Shown: positions 15,979 to 24,792, numbered from the stretch's first letter. The stretch: DNA of 64,000 nucleotides from Micavibrio sp. UBA7689 (GCA_002482805.1 DLGR01000034.1:103786-167785), one strand, 5' to 3'. Notes: a model not told the origin generated them from the letters alone. Made by a program: numbers and translations.

Positions 15979-17694
15979 ATGGCTAACGATATCGTATTGG
16001 GTTCGGCCCTCCGCTCGAACCTTTTGACCCTCCAGCAAACGCAGAGATCTATCGACATTACGCAGTTGCGTCTCGCAACAGGTAAAAAGGTCAACTCCGC
16101 TCTGGATAACCCGCAAAACTTCTTCACGTCGCAAGCTCTGAGCAACCGTGCATCGGACCTTACCCGTCTTCTGGACGGTATCGGTCAATCGATCAAAACG
16201 ATTCAGGAAGCTGACAAAGGCGTAACCGCTCTTACGTCGCTCGTCGAGCAAGCAGATTCTATCGTGTCTTCGGCACGTGACGAACTGGCTGCTTCCGCAG
16301 GCGAAGCCCGCGTTGTCGGTAACGTCGACCTTCGCAACATCACCGACTTGGTAGCTTCTTTCTCCGGTTCGGGTATCGCAAACAACGACATCATTCGTAT
16401 TGTTACAACGAACGATGCCGGCACACAAATTGCGCAGAACGTCACGATCAACACGGGTGACACGGGCTACTCGCTCGCCGCTAAAATCACCGATGCTTTT
16501 GCTGACAACTTTGCTGGCGAAATCTCGGCCCGTCTCAACACGACAACAGGCTTCCTTGAAATCTCGAGCACAAACGGTCGTTCGTTTAAAATCGGCGATA
16601 CCACGACTGCAGCCAACAACGTTACGCTCGCTGGTTACACGGCCTTGGGTATCGGACGCTACTTCGAAGACGAACTGCGTATGCCCGCAGGTAGCACCAC
16701 GGCGCAAGCTACCATCATTGCTGGTAACAGAGTAAGCACCATTTCCATGTATGAATCTGCCGGTAACCTGGTGGATGCAGGGGATGTCATCAACGGATCT
16801 ACCCTGACCAATGCTAGCGGTACGACGGTAGTTGGCGGTCTTACGGGTACAAACGTCTTGAACTTCCAGGTCAACAACACCACAGCCACCCAATCCGGTA
16901 ACATTACCTTGGCTACCAACACCACATGGCAGGACGTTGTCGACCAAATCAACCAAACGCCGGCAATCAACACGTTGGTACGTGCAAGCTTCAACAGCGA
17001 TACGGGTTCGATCGAACTGACGTCCCTGGCCGACTCTGTTGAAAACATATCCATCAACTTGACCACGACGGGCGGCGCCACCGCAGGTACGTTCAACCTG
17101 GGTTGGGGCGATAGTTCTGGTGCTCTTGACCGTCTCTCCGCTGTTGGTGCTATTACCGCTGGCGGTACATACGAAACGGTTCTTGCTTTCAACAGCAGTA
17201 CGCAAGCGTTGGATCAATTCGCTGCCGACTTCAACACGGTTCGCGAACAGATCAACGACCTCGTTCTGGATGCCAACTACCGCGGCGTTAACTTGCTCCG
17301 TGGCGACAACCTGACGACCTTCTTCAACGAAGACAACACCAGCACGTTGGTTACACAAGGTGCGACGTTTACTTCGGATGGTTTGGGTCTGGTTGTGGCT
17401 AACTTCTCAAGCTCCGCTGCTATCGAACGATTCTCTTCGATTACGAGGGCGGCATTGAATGAAGTACGTAGCTTCGGATCTTCGCTGGCCAACAACCTGT
17501 CGATCATCCAGACGCGTCAAACGTTCACGCAAGAGACGATCAATGTTCTGAAAGCCGGCTCGGCCGACTTGACAGACGCTGATCCGAACGAAGAAGGTGC
17601 AAACCTGCTCGCTCTGCAAACGAGACAACAGTTGGGCGTTACGGCTCTGTCGCTGGCTTCTCAGTCCCAGCAGTCCGTACTCAGACTGTTCTAA
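15979..17694 (+). CDS. Flagellin
   Basis: 571 residues, about twice the length of Caulobacter flagellins. The N-terminal D0/D1 region (about 1-140) has LLTLQQTQRSIDITQLRLATGKKVNSALDNP. The C-terminal D1/D0 region (about 490-571) ends ETINVLKAG...NLLALQTRQQLGVTALSLASQSQQSVLRLF. The middle (about 150-400) is a threonine, asparagine and glycine rich insert that would form surface-exposed D2/D3 domains. The conserved ends are needed for export and polymerisation. AAAGGA precedes the ATG. flbT and flaF, its post-transcriptional regulators, follow. Confidence 0.94.
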   Translation: MANDIVLGSALRSNLLTLQQTQRSIDITQLRLATGKKVNSALDNPQNFFTSQALSNRASDLTRLLDGIGQSIKTIQEADKGVTALTSLVEQADSIVSSARDELAASAGEARVVGNVDLRNITDLVASFSGSGIANNDIIRIVTTNDAGTQIAQNVTINTGDTGYSLAAKITDAFADNFAGEISARLNTTTGFLEISSTNGRSFKIGDTTTAANNVTLAGYTALGIGRYFEDELRMPAGSTTAQATIIAGNRVSTISMYESAGNLVDAGDVINGSTLTNASGTTVVGGLTGTNVLNFQVNNTTATQSGNITLATNTTWQDVVDQINQTPAINTLVRASFNSDTGSIELTSLADSVENISINLTTTGGATAGTFNLGWGDSSGALDRLSAVGAITAGGTYETVLAFNSSTQALDQFAADFNTVREQINDLVLDANYRGVNLLRGDNLTTFFNEDNTSTLVTQGATFTSDGLGLVVANFSSSAAIERFSSITRAALNEVRSFGSSLANNLSIIQTRQTFTQETINVLKAGSADLTDADPNEEGANLLALQTRQQLGVTALSLASQSQQSVLRLF

Positions 17695-17743
17695 TAATTG
17701 TCTTTCGCGGCCCAGGAGGGGCGGCAAAAAGATTGAAAACAAA

Positions 17744-17772
17744 AACCGGCGGAAGAATCCGCCGGTTTTCTT
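17744..17772 (+). terminator. Intrinsic terminator after flagellin
   Basis: AACCGGCGGA (17744-17753) pairs perfectly with TCCGCCGGTT (17758-17767) around an AGAA loop, followed by TTCTTTT. A 10-bp stem 50 bp after the flagellin stop. Confidence 0.93.
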
Positions 17773-17858
17773 TTGTGCGGTTTTTATTTTGGTGGGCAAA
17801 ATTTGCCGATGGATTCCTTCAAATAATTTTGATTTTTAATGTTTTGGTCATCGAATTT

Positions 17859-17867
17859 TGATATAAT
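17859..17867 (+). promoter_or_regulatory. Extended -10 promoter for flbT-flaF
   Basis: TGATATAAT gives a perfect TATAAT with the TGn extension, 48 bp before the flbT ATG. No good -35 is visible, as allowed for extended -10 promoters. Confidence 0.5.
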
Positions 17868-17915
17868 GAATATAGTAGGAAGAACTCCTGCCATGACAAG
17901 AAAGGAAGAAATCCC

Positions 17916-18320
17916 ATGGCCCTTGTAATCGATTTAAAACCCGGCGAAAAAATTCTGATAGGCACAGCGGTCATCACCAATGATTCGCAGCGCACGCGTT
18001 TACACATATCCGGCGAAGCCGCGATCTTGCGCGAAAAAGACGTTATGCAGGAACAAGATGCTAATACACCCTGCAAGAAAGTCTATTTTTTGATTCAGTG
18101 CATGTATATTTCGCCCGATCCGAAACAGTATTTCCAAAAATATTTCGGATTACTGAAAGAAATCCAACACGCCGCTCCTACTTTGTCGTTCGTGTTTTTG
18201 GCCATCAACGAAAAAATCATGGAAGGCCATTACTATAAGGCGATGCGCGATGCGCGTGAATTGATCAAATTGGAAGAGGAGTTGATTGGCCATGCCACCC
18301 AAGCACAGCCAGCCGCATAA
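17916..18320 (+). CDS. flbT: Flagellin mRNA regulator FlbT
   Basis: 134 residues, the usual FlbT length. Conserved features are MALVIDLKPGEKILIGTAVITNDSQRTRLHISG at the start, PCKKVYFLIQCMYISPD (about 52-68) and MEGHYYKAMRDARELIKLEEEL near the end. In Caulobacter FlbT binds the 5' leader of flagellin mRNA and promotes its decay until the hook is built; that role is inferred here. It overlaps flaF by 29 bp, so the two are translationally coupled. Confidence 0.93.
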   Translation: MALVIDLKPGEKILIGTAVITNDSQRTRLHISGEAAILREKDVMQEQDANTPCKKVYFLIQCMYISPDPKQYFQKYFGLLKEIQHAAPTLSFVFLAINEKIMEGHYYKAMRDARELIKLEEELIGHATQAQPAA

Positions 18321-18819
18321 CCCCCATGCGTCCGCCGCGGGCGCCTACGGGATGAACGCACAGAAACACAGCGAAGATCCGCGTGAAATAGAGGCGCGCG
18401 CGCTATTGAAATCCGCGCAGTTCCTGCAGGATCTGCAGAATAATTGGGACGCGGCGGACAGCGAAATCATCCAGGAAACGCTTAAATACAACCGCGATAT
18501 CTGGATGATGTTCTACGACACGGCCGTGGAAAATCCCGACGACGAACGTCCGCAAGATTTGCGTAACAATATATACAATCTCGCTAACTTTATCTTCAAG
18601 CGCGAGGTAGACATTCTGGCAAAGCCGGAAAAGAAAAAATTCGACATCCTTATAAGCATCAACCGCGATATCGCCGCTGGCTTGCTCGACGGTATCAAGA
18701 ATGAACGTGCTGCAGCTGCCAAAGCAGCGCCCGCAGCGCCTTCTGCAACCGGCGCACCCGCCGCGGCAGACGCAGACACAAAAAAACCGCCCTCAGGCGG
18801 CTGGAATTCTTCCGCTTAA
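18292..18819 (+). CDS. flaF: Flagellar regulator FlaF with an extended C-terminus
   Basis: 175 residues from the ATG at 18292, with GGAAGAGGAG upstream; most FlaF proteins are 110-130 residues. The FlaF core (about 28-135) has SEDPREIEARALLKSAQFLQDLQNNWD and NNIYNLANFIFKREVDILAKPE. FlaF works opposite to FlbT to allow flagellin translation or export. The alanine/proline tail (about 138-175) is extra. The DNA encoding its last residues contains a minus-strand terminator (18780-18800) for the convergent gene. Confidence 0.9.
   Translation: MPPKHSQPHNPHASAAGAYGMNAQKHSEDPREIEARALLKSAQFLQDLQNNWDAADSEIIQETLKYNRDIWMMFYDTAVENPDDERPQDLRNNIYNLANFIFKREVDILAKPEKKKFDILISINRDIAAGLLDGIKNERAAAAKAAPAAPSATGAPAAADADTKKPPSGGWNSSA
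18780..18800 (-). terminator. Minus-strand terminator inside the 3' end of flaF
   Basis: CCGCC (18787-18791) and GGCGG (18796-18800) form a stem with a 4-nt loop. Seven A at 18780-18786 read as seven T on the minus strand. It lies 26 bp past the stop of the FlaG-like gene at 18826. Confidence 0.75.
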
Positions 18820-18825
18820 AATACC

Positions 18826-19272
18826 TTAAGCTTGCGTATCGATGGAAACCGGTGCGCTCGTCGTTACAGGCGCGGAGGTTACTGCAGGTGCAGAAACCTC
18901 AGACGTGGAAACTTCAGGCGCCGCTGTTTCGGCAACGCGTGGCTCATACGCAGTAGCGGTAGTGGTTTGCACTTCGGTATCTTCATAAGAAATCTTCGGC
19001 GCCACTACAGCCTGCGAGCGTTTATAAGCTTCGAGTTGCGCTTCGGAAGGAATCTGGCGGACAACATCACCCGTGTCGCGGTCGCGTTGCAGGAGAAGTG
19101 CTTTGTCGAAATTCACATCGACCTTGATGTAGAGAGAAATATATGGAGCTTGCAACGAAGCTTGTTGAACGCGCGCGGGGTTCGCGGCGAACGAATTTGC
19201 TACACTCTGCTGATCTGCGATCGCTTTTGTGTAGGCGGCGTTTGATAAAACTGAATTCACTGCTTCAAGCAT
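18826..19272 (-). CDS. FlaG-like flagellar protein
   Basis: 148 residues. The central part YISLYIKVDVNFDKALLLQRDRDTGDVVRQIPSEAQLEAYKR (about 45-86) follows the FlaG pattern: a beta strand, then D-x-x-TG-x-V-(V/I)RQIPSE. A long, low-complexity T/A/V/E/S tail follows (about 95-148). FlaG proteins influence filament length or flagellin export. The position next to flagellin, flbT and flaF supports the call. It converges on flaF. Confidence 0.65.
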   Translation of the reverse strand: MLEAVNSVLSNAAYTKAIADQQSVANSFAANPARVQQASLQAPYISLYIKVDVNFDKALLLQRDRDTGDVVRQIPSEAQLEAYKRSQAVVAPKISYEDTEVQTTTATAYEPRVAETAAPEVSTSEVSAPAVTSAPVTTSAPVSIDTQA

Positions 19273-19676
19273 GAATTTCCAAACCCTTATACTTCCAAAA
19301 AAGTGTACGGAAAAAATCGCACACTACCCTACTATCATATTACTGGAAAACAGGCACAAAGTCAATTTTTTTCGTTGTTTTCTTCAAATATTCGTGTAGT
19401 GAACATACCCGTGTATTAGAAGTAAGGAATTTTTAATTCTTTAGATTCCTCCCAATACATTCAAATTATTATAATAAATAAAAAATTATTACTTTATTTA
19501 TTTGCTTTATACTTACTATTCTTTATCAACAAAAATAATATCTACAATAAAACTCTTTAATATCAGTTGCTTCGTCTGCGTTGTTCTTATACGTAGTCGC
19601 GCCAGTTCTTCTTAGCGATATTTTAACCGAAACCACCCCATAATATTTTCATATTACAAAATTATGGGTACGATTC
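19273..19676. other. AT-rich 404-bp intergenic region before sciP
   Basis: The stretch is much richer in A and T than its surroundings (about 19370-19560 in particular) and holds no credible gene. It should contain the promoters of the FlaG-like gene (minus) and sciP (plus), but I find no TTAA-N7-TTAA box and no convincing -35/-10 pair. The clearest structure is the inverted repeat at 19637-19668. Confidence 0.5.
19637..19668 (+). repeat. Inverted repeat just upstream of the sciP start
   Basis: CCCATAAT (19637-19644) and ATTATGGG (19661-19668) are perfect 8-bp arms. TTT and AAA inside them can extend the stem. The right arm ends 8 bp before the ATG and holds the only G-rich stretch that could act as a ribosome site. 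An operator or a structure hiding the start are both possible. Confidence 0.55.
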
Positions 19677-19958
19677 ATGTCTGACAATATTCACACTTAT
19701 AGCGCCGAAATAACGCTCCTCCCCCCACCGACTACACAAAGATGGGTAAAATCCAGAAAGCTGGCCGTTATCAAGGCGATAGAAGGCGGCATCCTTTCCG
19801 ACGAACAGGCCTGCCAGCGCTATTCATTGTCACAGGAAGAGCTGGATTCTTGGAAGCGCGCCCTGAATCGCTTCGGCCCTGGTGCCTTGCGCACGACCCA
19901 TATCAATCGCTACCGCCGCAACGATCCGGCAAAACAGCCGCCTTCCCAACAAAGCTAG
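19677..19958 (+). CDS. sciP: CtrA inhibitor SciP (DUF1153)
   Basis: 93 residues, the usual SciP size. The DUF1153 helix-turn-helix core LPPPTTQRWVKSRKLAVIKAIEGGILSDEQACQRYSLSQEELDSWKRALNRFG (about 16-67) is highly characteristic. In Caulobacter SciP blocks CtrA-dependent transcription after division by preventing CtrA from engaging RNA polymerase. Here it lies between the flagellin/flbT/flaF group and the fliF operon, 20 kb from ctrA. The short tail (about 75-93) is basic and proline-rich. Confidence 0.93.
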   Translation: MSDNIHTYSAEITLLPPPTTQRWVKSRKLAVIKAIEGGILSDEQACQRYSLSQEELDSWKRALNRFGPGALRTTHINRYRRNDPAKQPPSQQS

Positions 19959-20000
19959 GAAATTCCTCGTTTTTAAGCTGTATGTGTGTCAACTAACCGT

Positions 20001-20029
20001 TTGACACCACCTGTATACTTCTTTAGATT
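20001..20029 (+). promoter_or_regulatory. Promoter abutting the start codon of the next gene
   Basis: A perfect TTGACA (20001-20006), 17 bp, and TAGATT (20024-20029) immediately precede the ATG at 20030. Transcription would begin near 20036, by the second in-frame ATG at 20039, giving a leaderless or near-leaderless message. TATACT at 20013 is an alternative -10. Confidence 0.55.
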
Positions 20030-20788
20030 ATGAAAATTATGATTACAGTTTCAAAAGTCAGTATCGCCAGCGCCATGATGCTGAGCGTCGCAGCCCTTGG
20101 CTCGGCCGACGATGCCTTCGCGCAATCGCAGCAAAAGGCCCCCACTTCCGCGCGCAATATAGATGGCGTTATAGCCGATCTCGCGTTGCCCGTCGGGCAC
20201 ACAGCTTCCTATTTCAACGCTGCCACCAAAACCGCCGTACGCGAGTCTTGCGTGAAAAATGAAAACAACAATTCCGTTACCTGCACCGATGATGTAATCA
20301 GCGTGAGGGCGCAAATGCGTGTGAGAAACACGTTCACCGTAACGTTAGGAAGTGACGGCCAGATAAGCATTTCTGCACGCAACGGCACGTCACAAGAATG
20401 GAATTCCGCAACAAACAGACTTTTCAATACGACGATGGGGGAAGCTTCCAAAGTAACCTGGAGCAAATCCGCGCCTCTAGGCACCATGGCGTCCAACGGC
20501 ACACATGTTTTGCAAAATGATGTTCTTCAATTGAACAAAACGGGTGAAGCCTCGGTAACCGGCCTGTCGATTATTCCGGTATCTCCCAATCGCGGCATTG
20601 CCGTTTCTTTGGGTTTTGACCGCAGCGCCGCCACCGTCACTTTAGGCACCATGCAGATCATTAAACCCGGCGAAATAGATCCGAATTTCGGGGTTCCCCG
20701 CGCTTTTAACGCGTATGACAGCGATTATTACAAGCTGGACAAGGCCGACCTGGGCGGACGTGATCGGGCTTACGCATTGAGACCATAG
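20030..20788 (+). CDS. Secreted protein of unknown function
   Basis: 252 residues from 20030, or 249 from the ATG at 20039, which better fits the promoter geometry. A signal peptide (about 10-33) ends at DDAFAQ. The mature part is beta-rich with many T, N and S residues and a cysteine pair (SCVKNENNNSVTC, about 64-76). I recognise no domain. It lies alone between sciP and fliF on the same strand. A periplasmic or surface protein is likely; a flagellar role is only suggested by location. Confidence 0.65.
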   Translation: MKIMITVSKVSIASAMMLSVAALGSADDAFAQSQQKAPTSARNIDGVIADLALPVGHTASYFNAATKTAVRESCVKNENNNSVTCTDDVISVRAQMRVRNTFTVTLGSDGQISISARNGTSQEWNSATNRLFNTTMGEASKVTWSKSAPLGTMASNGTHVLQNDVLQLNKTGEASVTGLSIIPVSPNRGIAVSLGFDRSAATVTLGTMQIIKPGEIDPNFGVPRAFNAYDSDYYKLDKADLGGRDRAYALRP

Positions 20789-20842
20789 GCATTTTTGCCG
20801 TTTTTTCGTAAAATCACCCCTTGCCCTCATTAAGATGGGCGG

Positions 20843-20871
20843 TGGAAAAGCTCTTCAAAAGTGTTTATAAT
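20843..20871 (+). promoter_or_regulatory. Candidate promoter of the fliF-flbD operon
   Basis: TGGAAA (20843-20848), a 17-bp spacer and a perfect TATAAT (20866-20871) lie about 140 bp before fliF. The leader between contains the possible hairpin CCTGTCC with GGGCAGG. No complete CtrA box was found; a lone TTAA lies in the leader. Confidence 0.5.
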
Positions 20872-21009
20872 AGTTAATGAAACGCCCCCCGATTCGTGAC
20901 ACGGCACGAAGCCGGCCAAGGCGGTTAAATCTTGTTCACGCCCCTGTCCTCTCGGGGGTTTCTTCGTGGGCAGGAGATCCAAAGAACAATAAAACGGGTA
21001 TAAAGATAC

Positions 21010-22662
21010 GTGAATAGTTTTCTGGAAACATTGAAGCAGCTTGGCCCCGCCCGCCTCGCCATTATGGGTTCTGTCCTGATGGGGCTGATGATCTTTTTCA
21101 TCTTCGTATCCCTCCGGGTGTCTTCCACCGAAATGAATTTGCTCTACAGCGATCTTTCCACAATCGATTCCGGCGCGATGGCCGCGAAACTCGAAGAAGT
21201 ACAAATCCCCTACGAAGTTTCTACCGACGGCACGCGCATCATGGTGCCTGACACCGAAGTCGGCAAAGCGCGCATGCTTTTGGCGGAAGCCGGTTTACCG
21301 AACGGCGGATCGATGGGCTACGAACTCTTCGATAAAGAAAGCGGTTTTGGTACGACCAACGCTGTGCAGAATATCAACGCGATGCGCGCCCTTGAAGGCG
21401 AGCTCGCCAGAACAATTTCCTCGCTCGAGCCCGTACGCAGCGCGCGTGTCCACCTTGTGTTGCCGCAACGTGAATTGTTCGCACGCGAATCCCGTCCCGC
21501 TTCCGCATCCGTCGCAATCCAGCTTCGTCCCGGAAAACGTTTGGAAGGCGAACAAATCGCTTCCATTCAATCCTTGGTGGCCTCTGCCGTTCCTGAATTG
21601 AAAATGGAATCTGTATCCATTATCGATTCAAACGGCACGCTTCTGGCCCGCGGAGGCGAAGCATCCGAAACACAAGCTGCGATGAAGGCCGAGGAACTGC
21701 GCCTGAAGCAAGAACAGCGTTTGATCCAGACCATTGAAGACCTGGTCGGCCGCACAGTCGGCTACGGCAAAGTGCGCGCATCTGTTTCTGCGGAAATGAA
21801 CCATGACCGCATTCAAACGGCGGAAGAATTGTACAACCCCGAACAACAGGTCGCCCGCTCTACGCAAACCGTAGAAGAAGCCGCGCAGGAACAAGAAGCT
21901 GGTGAAGAAAACGTCACGATGGAAAACAACCTTCCGGGTGTTGGCGAAAACATTCTGGGAACGAACGGTCCGCAATCGAATTCCAACCGCACTGAAGAAA
22001 CAACCAACTATGAAATCAGCAAAACGGTGCGCAATACCGTGCGCGAAGGCGGCGAAATCAAACGCATGTCCATCGCCGTTCTGGTGGATGGTACTTACAA
22101 AACCGAAAAGAACGCCGAGGGCGAGGAAACCAAAACCTATCTGCCGCGCTCCGAGGATGAGCTCGGCCAGATTGAAGCTCTCGTAAAATCCGCGATCGGT
22201 TTCAGCGAAGAGCGCGGCGATACGATCGAAGTCGTCAACATGCCCTTCGCCGAAGTGGATGTATCCGAAGACCTGCCCGACAACACCATTCTCGGCTTTG
22301 ACAAAAACAAACTTCTCGATGTTGCGGAAGTCGTCACCGTCGCCGTCATGATCATTCTCGTCATCCTGCTGGTTCTCCAGCCGATGGTGGGTCGCCTGCT
22401 CGCGGCTGAAGGCGGTACGGGCCTTGATGAAGAGACGGAAAAAGATTTGATAGGTTTGCGCCCCCCCGCACCCGCACTCGAAGGACCTTCACAGGAATTC
22501 GAACCTGCGGACCTGCTGGAGGAGGATGCGTCCAATATGATCGACGTCCAAAAGGTCGAGGGCAAAGTCAAAGCGTCTTCGGTCAAGAAGGTCGAAGACA
22601 TCGTTGATGCCTACCCCACCGAAACGGTTTCCGTTATCCGTAGCTGGATGACGCAAGATTAA
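21010..22662 (+). CDS. fliF: Flagellar MS-ring protein FliF
   Basis: 550 residues, full length, starting at a GTG. TM1 (about 16-37) and TM2 (about 437-460) flank the periplasmic ring-building domains, with LLYSDLSTIDSGAMAAKLEEVQIPYEVS (about 44-71), NINAMRALEGELARTISSLEPVRSARVHLVLP and the gap region PEQQVARSTQT. The cytoplasmic C-terminus (IVDAYPTETVSVIRSWM) is the FliG-binding motif. It is first in the operon fliF-fliG-fliH-fliN-TerB-like-flbD, close to the Caulobacter fliF-fliG-flbE-fliN-flbD order. Confidence 0.96.
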   Translation: MNSFLETLKQLGPARLAIMGSVLMGLMIFFIFVSLRVSSTEMNLLYSDLSTIDSGAMAAKLEEVQIPYEVSTDGTRIMVPDTEVGKARMLLAEAGLPNGGSMGYELFDKESGFGTTNAVQNINAMRALEGELARTISSLEPVRSARVHLVLPQRELFARESRPASASVAIQLRPGKRLEGEQIASIQSLVASAVPELKMESVSIIDSNGTLLARGGEASETQAAMKAEELRLKQEQRLIQTIEDLVGRTVGYGKVRASVSAEMNHDRIQTAEELYNPEQQVARSTQTVEEAAQEQEAGEENVTMENNLPGVGENILGTNGPQSNSNRTEETTNYEISKTVRNTVREGGEIKRMSIAVLVDGTYKTEKNAEGEETKTYLPRSEDELGQIEALVKSAIGFSEERGDTIEVVNMPFAEVDVSEDLPDNTILGFDKNKLLDVAEVVTVAVMIILVILLVLQPMVGRLLAAEGGTGLDEETEKDLIGLRPPAPALEGPSQEFEPADLLEEDASNMIDVQKVEGKVKASSVKKVEDIVDAYPTETVSVIRSWMTQD

Positions 22663-22681
22663 GCATAAGGTCAGATAGAGT

Positions 22682-23701
22682 ATGCGGATCAGGGAAGACT
22701 ATAGAACACTTACCGGCACCGAAAAGGCGGCCATCTTTATGCTCGCGCTCGGCGAGGATTACACCGCCAAGATTTTCGAACATATGGATGACGAGGAAAT
22801 CCTTGAACTCTCCCAAGTCATGGCCACACTGGGTAAAGTCAACGCGAACGTCGTGGAACGCCTGTTCGTAGACTTCGCGGAACAAATGAGCTCTTCCGGT
22901 ACGCTTGTTGGCTCTCAGGAATCCACGGAACGCCTGCTCTCTAAAGCGGGGATGAGCAAAGATAAGATCGACCAGATCATGGAAGAGATCCGCGGTCCCG
23001 CGGGTCGTACCATGTGGGAAAAACTCGCCAACGTGAACGAGGAAATCCTCGCAAACTTCCTGCAAAAAGAATATCCGCAGACCGTTGCGGTCGTTATGTC
23101 GAAAATCACTACGGACCACGCGGGTAAAGTGCTCGCCCTGCTTCCCGAAAGCTTTGCGATGGAAGTCATTCACCGCATGCTCCGGATGGAAGCCGTGCAA
23201 AAAGAAGTGCTCGATGACGTTGAAAAAACGCTGCGGCAGGAATTCATGTCGAACCTTGCCAGAACACAGCGCCGCGATTCCCACGAACATATGGCGGAAA
23301 TCTTCAACAATTTGGACCGCGCCGCAGAATCCAAATTCATGGACGCGCTGGAAAAAACCGTACCCGAGAGCGCGGAAAAAATCCGCTCTCTCATGTTCAC
23401 CTTTGAAGATCTGCAGAAAATCACGCCTGCGGGTATTCAGGCCATCATTCGTGCCTGCGACAAGGAAAAACTCCCCACTGCTCTCAAAGGCGCTACCGAA
23501 ACATTGCGCGATTTGTTCTTCTCGAACATGTCCGAGCGTGCTGCAAAAATCATGAAAGAAGATATGGCCGCCATGGGGCCTGTGCGCTTGAAGGACGTGG
23601 AAGAAGCGCAGTTGCATGTCGTAGCCGTCGCGAAAGACCTCGAATCCCGCGGAGAGATCACCATTGCCACCGGCAACGAGGAAGACGAACTCATTTACTA
23701 G
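22682..23701 (+). CDS. fliG: Flagellar motor switch protein FliG
   Basis: 339 residues. It has the N-terminal FliF-binding domain (LTGTEKAAIFMLALGEDYTAKIFEHMDDEEI), the middle EHPQ-like region here reading KEYPQTVAVVMSKITTDHAGKVLALLPE (about 123-150), and the C-terminal torque domain with FTFEDLQKITPAGIQAIIRACDKEKLPTALKGA and FSNMSERAAKIMKEDMAAMGPVRLKDVEEAQ. The charged motor residues are present. It lies 20 bp after fliF. Confidence 0.96.
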   Translation: MRIREDYRTLTGTEKAAIFMLALGEDYTAKIFEHMDDEEILELSQVMATLGKVNANVVERLFVDFAEQMSSSGTLVGSQESTERLLSKAGMSKDKIDQIMEEIRGPAGRTMWEKLANVNEEILANFLQKEYPQTVAVVMSKITTDHAGKVLALLPESFAMEVIHRMLRMEAVQKEVLDDVEKTLRQEFMSNLARTQRRDSHEHMAEIFNNLDRAAESKFMDALEKTVPESAEKIRSLMFTFEDLQKITPAGIQAIIRACDKEKLPTALKGATETLRDLFFSNMSERAAKIMKEDMAAMGPVRLKDVEEAQLHVVAVAKDLESRGEITIATGNEEDELIY

Positions 23702-23722
23702 AGAAGTATGCTATACTGACCA

Positions 23723-24430
23723 ATGGAACCGGACAAAAAATTCCTCTTTGACGTTAATGTCTTCGACGCACCGCCGAAGGAGGAGATCGTCGAGGACTTA
23801 CCGCCTCCGCCCCCCGTATTCTCCGAAGAAGAGCTTGCCGCCGCCAAGGATATAGCTTTTGAAAAAGGCCGCCAGCAGGGCCAGAAGGAACAGGTTGAAT
23901 CCCGCGAGCAGTTCGTGGCCCAGACATTGGCCACCATAGCGGAAAACTTCTCCAAACTCTTTGCAGCCGAAACGGTGCGCGAAAGCATCTTTGAAAAAGA
24001 AGCACTTAAAATCGCTATCGCCTCGCTCGATGTCCTATTCCCTTCGCTGAACGATAAGATCGGGCGCGAGGAAGTATTGAAAGTGGTTGAAAAAACACTC
24101 TCAGACCATAGAAAAACCAAGGAAATATCCATATCTGTACCTGTAGGCATGAAGGGCGAGATCGAAACTCTTATCACGCGCATCAGGGCTAACGAGCATG
24201 ACGAGGTACTATGGCGGGTGTCCGAAGACCCCGCTCTGGCCCAAGGCGATTGCGACCTTGAATGGAGCGACGGCGGCGCGGTGCGGGATTCAGGCCGTGC
24301 GGCCCGCGATATCCGCCGGAATCTCGAGGGTTTGCTGGGTCATCCGGTCGCCTTATTGGGCGATAGTGAACCGGCGCAGAGTGATGTATTATCTAAAGAG
24401 AATACCGAATCGGCAGGAGACAAGTCATGA
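23723..24430 (+). CDS. fliH: Flagellar assembly protein FliH (FlbE-type)
   Basis: 235 residues. A short N-terminal tip precedes an acidic proline stretch (EDLPPPPPVFSEEEL). The helix DIAFEKGRQQGQKEQVE carries the GxxxG-like spacing of FliH, and the C-terminal domain contains SDGGAVRDSGRAARDIRRNLEGLL. It regulates the FliI ATPase. The equivalent gene in Caulobacter is flbE. TATACT at 23712-23717 ends 5 bp before the ATG and no good ribosome site is visible, so an internal leaderless start is possible. It overlaps fliN by 4 bp. Confidence 0.85.
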   Translation: MEPDKKFLFDVNVFDAPPKEEIVEDLPPPPPVFSEEELAAAKDIAFEKGRQQGQKEQVESREQFVAQTLATIAENFSKLFAAETVRESIFEKEALKIAIASLDVLFPSLNDKIGREEVLKVVEKTLSDHRKTKEISISVPVGMKGEIETLITRIRANEHDEVLWRVSEDPALAQGDCDLEWSDGGAVRDSGRAARDIRRNLEGLLGHPVALLGDSEPAQSDVLSKENTESAGDKS

Positions 24431-24777
24431 GCGACGAAACCCAAGAAAACAAGGATCTGTCCTATAACCAGATTCAAGAAGCCGAAGGCGCGCGCGAAGC
24501 CGAACGCGAATGGCCGATCGGCGAACCGATGGCTAACGATGTTTCCGCCATCTACGACATCCCTGTCCAGATTTCCGCCGTGCTCGGCCGCTCCACCATG
24601 CAGGTCAGCCAACTTTTGAAACTCGGACGCGGTGCCGTTGTAGAACTCGACCGCAAAGTGGGCGAAGCCATCGACATCTACGTCAACAACCGTCTTGTCG
24701 CGCGCGGTGAAGTCGTGGTCGTGGAAGACAAGCTCGGCGTTACGATGACCGAGATTGTTAAATCCGACCGCAGCTAG
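24427..24777 (+). CDS. fliN: Flagellar motor switch protein FliN
   Basis: 116 residues. The SpoA domain occupies the C-terminal 75 residues: IYDIPVQISAVLGRSTMQVSQLLKLGRGAVVELDRKVGEAIDIYVNNRLVARGEVVVVEDKLGVTMTEI. The N-terminal 35 residues are polar and charged. FliN is the most abundant C-ring protein and a docking site for FliH. It overlaps fliH by 4 bp and is followed by the TerB-like gene after 15 bp. Confidence 0.95.
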   Translation: MSDETQENKDLSYNQIQEAEGAREAEREWPIGEPMANDVSAIYDIPVQISAVLGRSTMQVSQLLKLGRGAVVELDRKVGEAIDIYVNNRLVARGEVVVVEDKLGVTMTEIVKSDRS

Positions 24778-24792
24778 GTAATCCCTTTCGCA

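Noticed and set aside
15901..17358. A 485-codon open frame antisense to flagellin
   Set aside because: It lies entirely over the conserved flagellin gene, has low-complexity C/R/V-rich content and no ribosome site. It is a by-product of the codon use of the real gene.
20930..20975. Terminator before fliF
   Set aside because: A CCCC/GGGG pairing is followed by mixed TTTCTT and lies inside the probable fliF leader; too weak and wrongly placed to end a gene, though leader structure remains possible.
22634..23617. A 327-codon minus-strand frame over fliG
   Set aside because: A histidine- and phenylalanine-rich reverse shadow of fliG with no start signals.
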